This document shows, piece after piece, positions 16,425 to 24,553 of a DNA stretch of 36,406 bases; position 1 is the stretch's first letter; each line of letters opens with the position of its first letter. Origin of the DNA: Pseudomonas californiensis. Lineage in GTDB: Bacteria; Pseudomonadota; Gammaproteobacteria; Pseudomonadales; Pseudomonadaceae. The position numbers and the translations under genes were made by a program. The stretch is taken from positions 1 through 36,406 of the forward strand of contig NZ_JAGTPK010000044.1 in NCBI RefSeq assembly GCF_021147775.1, given 5' to 3'. The notes beneath the pieces are model-generated. The model did no database searches. It was given only the letters and a program-made list of their open reading frames with translations, and was not told the DNA's origin.

Positions 16425-17372
16425 CTATCCGGAATGTCTGACGGACACCCAATAGCGAGTGAAGTAATGGACACGTATAGGCAGCGAAGCCTGCAAATTG
16501 ACCAACACAGAATCCATAGAGTCGAGGCGAAAGGTGCCCGACACACGTAAATCGGCTGCCCGTTCATCACACTGCATGATGCCAGGACGATAGCGAGCCA
16601 GCTCATCCACCACGTCACCCAGCCGCGCATCGAGAACAATCAGTTGCCCTGCAGACCACGCCACTTGGGTCTGGCGGAAGGATCCAATAGTCCCAACGTG
16701 ATGAATGTCAAAGTCTGCGCTTTGCCCAGCGTTCAACACAGAGTATTTATCCACAGCCCGATCCGGCTGAATGCTGACCTGATCCTCTAATACACCGACA
16801 TGCGTACGACCTGTCTGCTGGCGAACCGAGAAGCAGGTGCCAAGTGCTTGAACGCGTCCCTCGTGGCTCTCGACAAAAAAAGGCCGTGGATCACCTTGTT
16901 TGCCAGTACGGATCAGTATTTCTCCAGCACGCAGGCGGACGAGGCGCTGCTGAGGGTCGAATTGAACGTCGACAGCGGTATCCGTGTTGAGATCGAGCTG
17001 AGTCCCGTCCACCAGCTCAATGTGGCGACGTTGTCCTGTGCGTGTGTGGTAATCCGCCCAGACATTACCGATGCTGGTGTTGCGTTGAACGCTCCAACCG
17101 GCATAGCCAAGCACAGGCAGCAACGCCAACAATTTGAGCATCTGGCGACGCCGCTGTGTGTCGGAAAGCGCTCGCCGAGTCAGGTCCTTGGGCATCCCGC
17201 CGATGCTGCGCTGCAACTGCTCCATCTGATTCCAGGCCATCTGATGCGCAGGATCGCTGTTGAGCCAGCTTGACCAGGCCCGCTGCTGGGACGGCGTCGG
17301 TGCTTCGGACTGAAACTGGACATACCAGTAGGCGGCTGTCTCGAACACCTTTCTGTCTGGTTGCATGGCCAT
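16425..17372 (-). CDS. FecR-family inner-membrane sigma regulator
   Basis: The 315-residue protein passes the receptor's signal to the ECF sigma factor. The cytoplasmic N-terminal domain reads AAYWYVQFQSEAPTPSQQ and AWSSWLNSDPAHQMAWNQM, the usual sigma-binding block with conserved tryptophans. A single membrane helix (LLALLPVLGYAGWSV) leads to a periplasmic FecR domain (VRLRAGEILIRTG, FFVESHEGRVQALGT) and a C-terminal STN-like domain expected to contact the receptor. I place the start at ATG 17372, which overlaps the sigma stop as TGATG. A longer start at 17399 adds nine residues and is less likely. A DnaA box lies at 16747-16755. Confidence 0.92.
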   Translation of the reverse strand: MAMQPDRKVFETAAYWYVQFQSEAPTPSQQRAWSSWLNSDPAHQMAWNQMEQLQRSIGGMPKDLTRRALSDTQRRRQMLKLLALLPVLGYAGWSVQRNTSIGNVWADYHTRTGQRRHIELVDGTQLDLNTDTAVDVQFDPQQRLVRLRAGEILIRTGKQGDPRPFFVESHEGRVQALGTCFSVRQQTGRTHVGVLEDQVSIQPDRAVDKYSVLNAGQSADFDIHHVGTIGSFRQTQVAWSAGQLIVLDARLGDVVDELARYRPGIMQCDERAADLRVSGTFRLDSMDSVLVNLQASLPIRVHYFTRYWVSVRHSG

Positions 17373-17878
17373 CAGAGAGAGGTCATCAGTATCGAGCACT
17401 CAGTCAAAGCCCGGACCATGTGCTTCTTCACCGTGGTCAGTGAAAGATCAAGCGTTGTGGCGACCTGTTGATAAGTCATCCCGTCTACCTGGCTCATCAT
17501 GAAAATACGTTGTGCGCGCGGGCCAAGACTTGCCAGAGTTTTATCCACAGCGATCAACGTTTCAATGATCAAAGCCTTTTCTTCTTCGCTGATTGCCGTC
17601 ACTTCGGGCCGCGAAGACAGCGTCTCGAGGTAGGCCAGTTCTATTGCACGACGACGGTATCGATCAATAACCAGACCGCGCGCAACCGTGGCCAGGTAAT
17701 GCCGTGGCTCTCTGATAGCAGCGTCACTGCGAGCGCTCAACAGGCGCACAAACGTGTCATGGGCAATGTCTGCGGCATCGCACGCGCTGGAGAGTCTGCT
17801 TCTTAGCCAGCTCTGGAGCCAGGAATGATGCTCCTGATAAATCACTTCGACCGCAGCCGTATGAGGTTGAGAGGACAT
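17372..17878 (-). CDS. FecI-type ECF sigma factor
   Basis: This 168-residue ECF sigma factor shows region 2 in ADIAHDTFVRLLSA and PRHYLATVARGLVIDRYRRR, and region 4 in LGPRAQRIFMMSQVDGMTYQ and LDLSLTTVKKHMVRAL. In iron-starvation systems of this type it directs polymerase to the receptor gene when the receptor binds its ferric siderophore. The gene heads a sigma-fecR-receptor cluster, overlaps fecR, and has a Fur-box candidate 17 bases upstream of its ATG. A DnaA box lies at 17541-17549 in the coding sequence. Confidence 0.94.
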   Translation of the reverse strand: MSSQPHTAAVEVIYQEHHSWLQSWLRSRLSSACDAADIAHDTFVRLLSARSDAAIREPRHYLATVARGLVIDRYRRRAIELAYLETLSSRPEVTAISEEEKALIIETLIAVDKTLASLGPRAQRIFMMSQVDGMTYQQVATTLDLSLTTVKKHMVRALTECSILMTSL

Positions 17879-17895
17879 GAAGACAGGGTCGAGTT

Positions 17896-17916
17896 AATGA
17901 TAATAGCTATTATTAG
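17896..17916 (-). promoter_or_regulatory. Fur-box candidate upstream of the sigma gene
   Basis: The sequence TGATAATAGCTATTATTA (17898-17915) is nearly palindromic and fits the Fur model of GATAAT units facing ATTATC. It lies 17 bases upstream of the ECF sigma start. Iron-replete repression of the module follows by inference. Confidence 0.75.
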
Positions 17917-18039
17917 CTTTTGTTGACGCCCGCGACAATAGCGTTTGTCTGTGGATTTACCACTGACCGACGCTTGTTTTGATAGGGCGACCGGCACCAA
18001 TAAACGCTCATTCGGAGAAAAAAGAGTGCGAAAGATCGT

Positions 18040-18345
18040 TTTTTCTCGAAATAAGCCCTGTGCATAACCCCGCCTCAGCTCGGTTGATAACCGGGGTTGA
18101 AAACTGAAGATAACCTGCCCTGTGGACAAGTAGCACTTTAATCCACAGGCTCAAGGCGGTTATCCAAGCCCCTTATTGGCACATGACCACAGACTTTAAA
18201 ATCTCTGTACACATTGAATATATTGGTCTGTAGAGATCTATCCACAGAAAGGCGGCTCAGTAAGAATAAACATAAAAACAAGGCTTTATAAACTTTCTTT
18301 CCTTTTTATTTTCTTTATCTGAGAGTTTTCCACAGCTGGTTAAAT
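18040..18345. other. Second origin-like region upstream of mnmG
   Basis: This gap contains one box of the consensus form TTATNCACA (18059-18067, minus). Boxes with one mismatch lie at 18121-18129 (TGTGGACAA), 18139-18147 (TAATCCACA), 18238-18246 (CTATCCACA) and 18326-18334 (TTTTCCACA). An AT-rich tract (18255-18318) ends in a T-rich run. Several blocks recur in the same order as in the dnaA-rpmH origin: GCCTCAGCTCG, GGGGTTGAAA, ATCTCTGTACAC, GTAAGAATAA, CTTTATAAA and T-rich/TCTGAG. Pseudomonads are reported to carry a second origin-like sequence beside gidA (mnmG), so it is most likely that element. Its activity cannot be judged here. Confidence 0.7.
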
Positions 18346-18382
18346 TTTGTGCAACGGGTTTCATTCAGGTGGGGTAAGTCCC

Positions 18383-18388
18383 TATACT
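18383..18388 (+). promoter_or_regulatory. Possible -10 of the mnmG promoter
   Basis: TATACT lies 44 bases before the mnmG start. No convincing -35 is found at 16-18 bases, so only the -10 is offered. Confidence 0.3.
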
Positions 18389-18431
18389 TGTCAGCTATCC
18401 CAATTTCCCATCGACAACAGGCACGAGGTGC

Positions 18432-20327
18432 GTGGTGGATTTCCCTTCCCGTTTTGAAGTGATCGTCATCGGTGGCGGTCATGCCGGTACCGAGGCCGCA
18501 CTTGCGTCGGCACGCATGGGTGTCAAAACCCTGCTGTTGACGCATAACGTGGAAACACTCGGCCAAATGAGCTGCAACCCCGCTATCGGTGGCATCGGCA
18601 AGAGCCATCTGGTCAAGGAAATCGATGCCCTTGGCGGCGCGATGGCAATGGCCACCGATAAGGGCGGTATTCAGTTTCGCGTGTTGAACAGCCGCAAAGG
18701 CCCTGCTGTGCGGGCAACCCGTGCCCAGGCGGACCGTGTGCTGTACAAGGCAGCTATCCGTGAAACGCTGGAAAACCAGCCGAATCTGTGGATATTTCAA
18801 CAAGCGTGCGATGACCTGATTGTTGAACAGGATCAAGTCAAAGGCGTGGTCACACAGATGGGTCTGCGTTTCATGGCCGATGCTGTCGTACTGACCACTG
18901 GTACGTTCCTGGGCGGACTTATCCACATCGGCATGCAGAATTATTCGGGCGGGCGAGCGGGCGATCCGCCGTCTATCTCGCTTGCACATCGACTGCGTGA
19001 GTTGCCGTTACGGGTAGGCCGACTGAAAACCGGGACACCGCCGCGTATCGATGGGCGTTCTGTGGATTTTTCGGTCATGACCGAGCAACCGGGCGACACA
19101 CCCATCCCGGTCATGTCGTTCCTGGGCTCCAGGGAACAACATCCGCGGCAGGTCAGTTGCTGGATCACACACACCAACGCCCGCACACATGAAATCATTG
19201 CGTCCAACCTTGATCGGTCGCCGATGTATTCAGGTGTGATCGAAGGTATCGGCCCGCGTTACTGCCCGTCGATCGAAGACAAGATTCATCGTTTTGCCGA
19301 CAAGGAAAGCCATCAGGTCTTCATCGAGCCCGAAGGCCTGACCACGCACGAGCTGTACCCGAACGGTATTTCCACATCGCTGCCCTTCGACGTGCAGTTG
19401 CAGATTGTCCGCTCGATTCGCGGGATGGAAAACGCTCACATCGTGCGTCCTGGCTATGCCATCGAATATGACTATTTCGACCCGCGTGATCTGAAGTACA
19501 GCCTGGAAACCAAAGTCATTGGCGGTCTGTTCTTCGCAGGTCAGATCAATGGCACCACCGGTTACGAAGAAGCAGGCGCACAAGGTTTACTGGCCGGAAC
19601 CAACGCAGCACTTCGTGCACAGGGCAAGGACAGCTGGTGCCCCCGTCGCGATGAAGCGTACATAGGTGTGCTGGTCGACGACTTGATTACACTCGGTACC
19701 CAAGAGCCTTACCGGATGTTCACTTCCCGGGCCGAATACCGACTGATCCTGCGTGAAGACAACGCTGATTTGCGTCTGACCGAAAAAGGCCGCGAGCTGG
19801 GCCTGGTCGACGATGCACGTTGGGCTGCGTTCTGCACCAAGCGCGAGAACATCGAACTCGAAGAGCAACGGCTGAAAAGCACCTGGGTTCGCCCGGGAAC
19901 CGAGCAAGGTGATGCAATTGCCGCGCATTTTGGTACGCCGCTGACTCACGAATACAATCTGCTCAACCTGCTGACCCGGCCGGAAGTCGATTACACCAGC
20001 CTGATCGCAATCACGGGGCAGGGCTGCAGCGACCCGCAAGTGTCTGAGCAGGTCGAGATCAAGACCAAATACGCCGGTTACATCGATCGTCAGCAAGACG
20101 AAATCGCCAGGCTGCGTGCCAGCGAAGATACCCGCCTGCCAGAAGACATCGACTACGCCGGCATTTCCGGCCTGTCGAAAGAAATTCAAGGCAAGCTGGG
20201 GATAACTCGTCCTGAAACCCTGGGCCAGGCTTCGCGCATCCCGGGCGTCACACCCGCGGCGATTTCGCTGTTGATGATTCATCTGAAAAAACGCGGCGCG
20301 GGCCGTCAGTTGGAGCAAAGCGCTTGA
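18432..20327 (+). CDS. mnmG: tRNA uridine-5-carboxymethylaminomethyl synthesis enzyme MnmG (GidA)
   Basis: MnmG (631 residues) is the FAD-dependent partner of MnmE in wobble-uridine modification. The N-terminal Rossmann motif GGGHAGTEAA (from residue 14) binds FAD. Conserved blocks SCNPAIGGIGKSHLVKEIDA, GLKTGTPPRIDGRS-like (here GRLKTGTPPRIDG) and INGTTGYEEAGAQG follow, with the C-terminal helical tRNA/MnmE-binding domain ending in a KKRG segment. The start is GTG 18432, with a second GTG directly following; both fit the MVDFP N-terminus of relatives. It overlaps rsmG by four bases. An exact DnaA box lies at 18919-18927. Confidence 0.98.
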   Translation: MVDFPSRFEVIVIGGGHAGTEAALASARMGVKTLLLTHNVETLGQMSCNPAIGGIGKSHLVKEIDALGGAMAMATDKGGIQFRVLNSRKGPAVRATRAQADRVLYKAAIRETLENQPNLWIFQQACDDLIVEQDQVKGVVTQMGLRFMADAVVLTTGTFLGGLIHIGMQNYSGGRAGDPPSISLAHRLRELPLRVGRLKTGTPPRIDGRSVDFSVMTEQPGDTPIPVMSFLGSREQHPRQVSCWITHTNARTHEIIASNLDRSPMYSGVIEGIGPRYCPSIEDKIHRFADKESHQVFIEPEGLTTHELYPNGISTSLPFDVQLQIVRSIRGMENAHIVRPGYAIEYDYFDPRDLKYSLETKVIGGLFFAGQINGTTGYEEAGAQGLLAGTNAALRAQGKDSWCPRRDEAYIGVLVDDLITLGTQEPYRMFTSRAEYRLILREDNADLRLTEKGRELGLVDDARWAAFCTKRENIELEEQRLKSTWVRPGTEQGDAIAAHFGTPLTHEYNLLNLLTRPEVDYTSLIAITGQGCSDPQVSEQVEIKTKYAGYIDRQQDEIARLRASEDTRLPEDIDYAGISGLSKEIQGKLGITRPETLGQASRIPGVTPAAISLLMIHLKKRGAGRQLEQSA

Positions 20328-20968
20328 GTTCTATGGTCACCCCGCAACACGCCCAAGAGTTATCCACCGGCGCCCGGGATTTGGGTATCGAACTGACTCA
20401 GGTTCAGCACGATCAGCTGCTGGCCTACCTGGCCCTGTTGATAAAATGGAACAAGGCCTACAACCTGACCGCTGTACGCAACCCCGACGAGATGGTTTCC
20501 CGACATCTGCTCGACAGCCTCAGCGTGGTGCCCTTCATCGAAGGCGCACGCTGGATGGACGTCGGCAGCGGTGGAGGAATGCCCGGTATACCGATGGCCA
20601 TCATGTTTCCGGACATGAAAGTCACGCTTCTGGACAGCAACGGCAAGAAAACCCGCTTCCAGACCCAGGTCAAACTGGAGCTGAAACTGGACAACCTTGA
20701 AGTTATCCACAGCCGGGCGGAAGCGTATCAGCCTGAGGTACCGTTCAACGGAATCATTTCCCGTGCGTTCAGCAGTCTGGAAGACTTCGCTGGATGGACT
20801 CGCCATATGGGCGACACCGATACACGCTGGCTGGCGATGAAAGGGCTGCATCCTGCTGATGAGCTGGTAGCATTGCCCACAGATTTTCACCTCGATAGCG
20901 CACAAGCCTTGACCGTTCCAGGTTGCCAAGGCCAACGCCATCTGCTGATACTGCGCCGCACGGCATGA
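20324..20968 (+). CDS. rsmG: 16S rRNA (guanine527-N7)-methyltransferase RsmG (GidB)
   Basis: RsmG (214 residues) uses SAM to methylate G527 of 16S rRNA; loss gives low-level streptomycin resistance in several bacteria. The SAM-binding motif DVGSGGGMPGIP is at 79-90. KWNKAYNLTAVR and HLLDSLSVV are typical N-terminal blocks. The TTG at 20324 overlaps the mnmG stop and gives MSSMVTPQ. The ATG at 20333 is an alternative three codons later. An exact DnaA box (20703-20711) and a near match (20360-20368) occur in the gene. Confidence 0.97.
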   Translation: MSSMVTPQHAQELSTGARDLGIELTQVQHDQLLAYLALLIKWNKAYNLTAVRNPDEMVSRHLLDSLSVVPFIEGARWMDVGSGGGMPGIPMAIMFPDMKVTLLDSNGKKTRFQTQVKLELKLDNLEVIHSRAEAYQPEVPFNGIISRAFSSLEDFAGWTRHMGDTDTRWLAMKGLHPADELVALPTDFHLDSAQALTVPGCQGQRHLLILRRTA

Positions 20969-20986
20969 CTGGGAACACAAGCAATA

Positions 20987-21778
20987 ATGGCTAAGGTATT
21001 CGCGATAGCGAACCAAAAAGGTGGGGTAGGCAAGACCACCACGTGCATCAACCTCGCCGCGTCTCTGGTTGCGACCAAGCGACGGGTGCTGCTGATCGAT
21101 CTCGACCCTCAGGGCAACGCGACGATGGGCAGCGGTGTGGATAAACACAATCTGGAAAACTCGGTCTATGACCTGCTGATCGGTGAATGCGATCTGGCAG
21201 AGGCCATGCAGTTTTCCGAACATGGCGGATATCAGCTGCTCCCGGCCAACCGCGACCTGACGGCCGGCGAAGTCGTTCTGCTGGAAATGCAGATGAAAGA
21301 GAGCCGCCTGCGCAATGCGCTGGCGCCGATCCGTGAAAACTACGATTACATTCTCATCGACTGCCCACCGTCGCTGTCGATGCTGACGCTCAACGCTCTG
21401 GTCGCCTCCGATGGGGTGATTATCCCCATGCAGTGCGAGTACTTTGCACTCGAGGGCCTGAGTGACCTTGTGGATAACATCAAGCGTATTGGCGAATTGC
21501 TCAATCCGCAGCTGAAGATCGAAGGGCTGCTGCGTACGATGTATGATCCGCGGCTGAGCCTGATCAACGATGTGTCGGCGCAGCTCAAGGAACACTTCGG
21601 CGAGCAGCTGTATGACACCGTGATCCCGAGAAACATCAGGCTGGCCGAAGCGCCGAGTTTCGGCATGCCGGTTCTGGCGTATGACAAATCGTCGCGTGGC
21701 GCCTTGGCGTATCTGGCGTTGGCCAGTGAACTGGTCCGTCGTCAACGTCGCGGTGCGAAAGCCGCTCAGCCAACCTAA
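20987..21778 (+). CDS. parA: Chromosome partitioning ATPase ParA (Soj)
   Basis: ParA (263 residues) is the Walker-type ATPase that moves ParB-parS complexes during segregation. The deviant Walker A motif KGGVGKTT is at 11-18, with LLIDLDPQGNAT (A') and YILIDCPPSLS (Walker B). It starts 18 bases after rsmG and is followed by parB after 9 bases. Two exact DnaA boxes (21136-21144 and 21469-21477) lie in the gene. ParA homologues also modulate DnaA in other bacteria, which is established for Bacillus Soj but not shown here. Confidence 0.98.
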   Translation: MAKVFAIANQKGGVGKTTTCINLAASLVATKRRVLLIDLDPQGNATMGSGVDKHNLENSVYDLLIGECDLAEAMQFSEHGGYQLLPANRDLTAGEVVLLEMQMKESRLRNALAPIRENYDYILIDCPPSLSMLTLNALVASDGVIIPMQCEYFALEGLSDLVDNIKRIGELLNPQLKIEGLLRTMYDPRLSLINDVSAQLKEHFGEQLYDTVIPRNIRLAEAPSFGMPVLAYDKSSRGALAYLALASELVRRQRRGAKAAQPT

Positions 21779-21787
21779 GGAATTCCC

Positions 21788-22660
21788 ATGGCCGTCAAGA
21801 AACGAGGTCTCGGACGTGGGTTGGACGCACTTCTGAGCAGTCCAACCGTCAGTTCGCTGGAAGAGCAGGCCGTCAAGGCCCCGCCGCGCGAGTTGCAGCA
21901 TGTGCCGCTGGACCTGATCCAGCGCGGCAAGTATCAGCCGCGCCGTGACATGGATCCGCAAGCACTCGAAGAGCTGGCCCAGTCGATCAAGGCTCAGGGT
22001 GTGATGCAGCCGATCGTGGTCCGTCCGATCGGTGATAACCGGTTTGAGATCATTGCCGGTGAACGTCGCTGGCGTGCCAGCCAGCAGGCCGGCGTTGAAA
22101 CCATTCCGGCCATGGTTCGTGATGTTCCGGACGAAACCGCGATCGCGATGGCGTTGATCGAGAACATCCAGCGCGAAGATCTCAATCCGATCGAAGAAGC
22201 CATGGCGTTGCAGCGTTTGCAGCAGGAGTTCCAGCTGACCCAGCAGCAGGTTGCTGACGCCGTTGGCAAGTCTCGGGTGAGCGTGGCCAACCTGTTACGT
22301 CTGATCGCATTGCCTGAAGTGATCAAGACCATGCTGTCCCATGGCGATCTCGAAATGGGCCATGCACGTGCATTGCTCGGTCTGGCGGAAGATCGTCAGG
22401 TTGAAGGAGCGCGACACGTTGTCGCACGTGGTCTGACCGTGCGTCAGACCGAAGCACTGGTCAGGCAGTGGCTCAGTGGCAAGGAAGCGACTGCCGAGCC
22501 TGTCAAAACCGATCCGGACATCAGTCGGCTCGAACAGCGTCTGGCCGAGCGTCTGGGCTCTGCGGTGCAGATTCGTCATGGGCAGAAGGGAAAGGGTCAG
22601 TTGGTGATCCGTTATAACTCGCTCGACGAGCTTCAAGGTGTGCTCGCACACATCAGCTGA
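21788..22660 (+). CDS. parB: Chromosome partitioning protein ParB (Spo0J)
   Basis: ParB (290 residues) binds parS and spreads as a CTP-dependent clamp. The N-terminus has the ParA-contacting RGLGRGLDALL. The CTP-binding motif GERRWRAS is at 91-98, with ENIQRE at 125-130. The helix-turn-helix is at about 152-171 (TQQQVADAVGKSRVSVANLL), and a C-terminal dimerisation domain follows. A TAAGGA Shine-Dalgarno lies 6 bases before ATG 21788. Its binding sites are seen in recF (5550 and 6180). Confidence 0.98.
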   Translation: MAVKKRGLGRGLDALLSSPTVSSLEEQAVKAPPRELQHVPLDLIQRGKYQPRRDMDPQALEELAQSIKAQGVMQPIVVRPIGDNRFEIIAGERRWRASQQAGVETIPAMVRDVPDETAIAMALIENIQREDLNPIEEAMALQRLQQEFQLTQQQVADAVGKSRVSVANLLRLIALPEVIKTMLSHGDLEMGHARALLGLAEDRQVEGARHVVARGLTVRQTEALVRQWLSGKEATAEPVKTDPDISRLEQRLAERLGSAVQIRHGQKGKGQLVIRYNSLDELQGVLAHIS

Positions 22661-22704
22661 AACAATTGCTCTGTAGCGTATAGTCGGAAATCACTACCCG
22701 ACTG

Positions 22705-22733
22705 TTGAATAGGGGCTGAACCGCCCCTATACT
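22705..22733 (+). promoter_or_regulatory. Predicted sigma70 promoter of the atp operon
   Basis: TTGAAT (22705-22710) and TATACT (22728-22733) are spaced exactly 17 bases. A perfect inverted repeat, ATAGGGGC / GCCCCTAT (22709-22716 and 22723-22730), fills the spacer and enters both hexamers. It lies about 75 bases upstream of atpI. Confidence 0.75.
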
Positions 22734-22806
22734 CTGCGCGCATTTTGTCGGCACAAATTATGCCAAGTTATTGATTATGGCGACCGACACGAGAGGAGCA
22801 GTTGTG

Positions 22807-23214
22807 ATGGAATCCCGCATGCCAGACCGCTTGCCGTTCCATCGTCTGGCGGTTTTTCCGATTTTGCTGGCTCAATTGATTGTCCTGCTCATAGCCGCAT
22901 TGGCGCTGTGGCAGTGGCACGGAGTCGTAGCCGGATACTCGGGTCTCTGCGGAGGCCTGATAGCATGGCTGCCCAATTTATACTTTGCTCACAAGGCATT
23001 CCGGTTTTCCGGGGCCAGAGCAGCGCAAGCCATTGTCCGGTCTTTTTATGCCGGCGAGGCTGGCAAACTGATTTTTACGGCAGTGCTTTTCGCATTGACG
23101 TTTGCAGGTGTGAAGCCATTGGCGCCGCTGGCTGTATTCGGCGTGTTCATGTTGATCCAGGTGGTCAATTGGTTCGCTCCCCTGCTTACGAGAACAAGAC
23201 TTTCGAGACCTTAG
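22807..23214 (+). CDS. atpI: ATP synthase protein I (assembly factor)
   Basis: The 135-residue membrane protein has four hydrophobic segments (FPILLAQLIVLLIAALALW, YSGLCGGLIAWLPNLYFAH, LIFTAVLFALTFAG, LAVFGVFMLIQVV). AtpI is a non-structural helper for c-ring assembly. I choose ATG 22807 because AGGAG lies 8 bases upstream; GTG 22804 and the further upstream ATG 22777 are in frame but less well placed. It is the first gene of the atp operon, 16 bases before atpB. Confidence 0.93.
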   Translation: MESRMPDRLPFHRLAVFPILLAQLIVLLIAALALWQWHGVVAGYSGLCGGLIAWLPNLYFAHKAFRFSGARAAQAIVRSFYAGEAGKLIFTAVLFALTFAGVKPLAPLAVFGVFMLIQVVNWFAPLLTRTRLSRP

Positions 23215-23230
23215 GGCGTTTGAGGCAACC

Positions 23231-24100
23231 ATGGCAGAGCAAACAGCTTCGGGCTATATCCAGCACCACTTGCAGAACCTGACATTCGGGCACCTGCCCA
23301 ATGGCGAATGGGGCTTTGCCCACACCGCAGCAGAGGCCAAGGAAATGGGCTTCTGGGCTTTCCACGTCGATACCCTCGGCTGGTCGGTTGCGTTGGGTCT
23401 GATTTTCGTTCTGATTTTCCGCATGGCGGCGAAGAAGGCAACTTCCGGTCAGCCAGGCGCCCTGCAGAACTTCGTTGAAGTTCTGGTCGAGTTCGTCGAC
23501 GGCAGCGTGAAAGACAGTTTCCACGGCCGCAGCGCGGTTATCGCGCCGCTGGCCCTGACCATTTTCGTCTGGGTATTCCTGATGAACGCGGTCGACCTGG
23601 TACCGGTCGACTGGATTCCTCAGCTGGCGATGATGATCTCGGGCGACGAGCACATTCCGTTCCGTGCCGTTCCGACCACTGATCCAAACGCAACGCTGGG
23701 CATGGCGCTCTCCGTATTCGCGCTGATCATTTTCTACAGCATCAAGGTCAAGGGCATCGGCGGCTTCATCGGCGAACTGACCCTGCACCCGTTCGGCAGC
23801 AAGAACCTGTTTGTTCAGGCGCTGTTGATCCCGGTCAACTTCCTGCTTGAGTTCGTGACACTGATCGCCAAGCCGATTTCTCTGGCACTGCGTCTGTTCG
23901 GCAACATGTATGCTGGCGAGCTGGTCTTCATCCTGATTGCCGTCATGTTCGGCAGCGGTCTGCTCTGGCTGAGCGGGCTGGGTGTGGTTCTTCAATGGGC
24001 GTGGGCTGTGTTCCACATCCTGATCATCACCCTGCAAGCGTTCATCTTCATGATGCTGACCATCGTCTACCTGTCGATGGCTCACGAAGATAACCATTGA
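23231..24100 (+). CDS. atpB: ATP synthase Fo subunit a
   Basis: Subunit a (289 residues) forms the proton half-channels against the c-ring. The essential arginine is R221 in LALRLFGNMYAGEL. Five or six membrane helices are visible, including LALTIFVWVFLMNAVDL and FHILIITLQAFIFMMLTIVY. It starts 16 bases after atpI and is separated from atpE by 138 bases containing a hairpin. Confidence 0.98.
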   Translation: MAEQTASGYIQHHLQNLTFGHLPNGEWGFAHTAAEAKEMGFWAFHVDTLGWSVALGLIFVLIFRMAAKKATSGQPGALQNFVEVLVEFVDGSVKDSFHGRSAVIAPLALTIFVWVFLMNAVDLVPVDWIPQLAMMISGDEHIPFRAVPTTDPNATLGMALSVFALIIFYSIKVKGIGGFIGELTLHPFGSKNLFVQALLIPVNFLLEFVTLIAKPISLALRLFGNMYAGELVFILIAVMFGSGLLWLSGLGVVLQWAWAVFHILIITLQAFIFMMLTIVYLSMAHEDNH

Positions 24101-24126
24101 GGTCCGCCTTCGGGCGTATCTGATGA

Positions 24127-24149
24127 CCGTTGCACCAACGGTGCGACGG
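24127..24149 (+). other. Intercistronic hairpin between atpB and atpE
   Basis: CCGTTGCACC / GGTGCGACGG form a 10-bp stem with one G-T wobble and an AAC loop. No T-run follows, so it is not a clear terminator. It may affect processing or stability of the atpE message, which must be highly translated. atpE has a strong GGGAGG Shine-Dalgarno. Confidence 0.5.
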
Positions 24150-24238
24150 TGCCCGCAAGGGCTGATGTACAAACGATTTTGTTTTACCGCTTCAATTAAT
24201 AAAACCTAACCAATACGACGTAAAAGTCGGGAGGAAAG

Positions 24239-24496
24239 ATGGAAACTGTAGTTGGTCTAACCGCTATCGCTGTTGCACTGTTGATCGGCCTGGGCGCACT
24301 GGGTACTGCAATCGGTTTCGGCCTGTTGGGCGGTAAGTTCCTGGAAGGCGCAGCGCGTCAGCCAGAAATGGTTCCAATGCTGCAAGTTAAAATGTTCATC
24401 GTTGCGGGCCTGCTCGACGCCGTGACCATGATCGGTGTTGGTATCGCTCTGTTCTTCACCTTTGCGAACCCCTTCGTTGGTCAACTCGCTGGCTGA
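24239..24496 (+). CDS. atpE: ATP synthase Fo subunit c
   Basis: The 85-residue subunit is a two-helix hairpin of the rotor ring. The loop ARQPEM and the proton-carrying carboxylate D60 (in [11 protein letters not shown]) are present; an aspartate at this place with no sodium-binding glutamine/glutamate pair indicates proton coupling. A strong GGGAGG lies just upstream of ATG, consistent with the high c-subunit stoichiometry. Confidence 0.98.
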
Positions 24497-24553
24497 TCAC
24501 TCGAATTTTCGAGTTGATTGGTGTGATGGACAACGAACGAGCGAGGTGTTGGC

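Noticed and set aside
20360..21961. A 533-codon minus-strand frame across rsmG and parA
   Set aside because: It spans two well-supported genes and their spacer and has the composition of an antisense shadow.
22682..22730. Inverted repeats downstream of parB as a parB terminator
   Set aside because: No T-run follows, and the larger repeat lies within a well-spaced promoter. A promoter reading fits better, though a dual role is not excluded.
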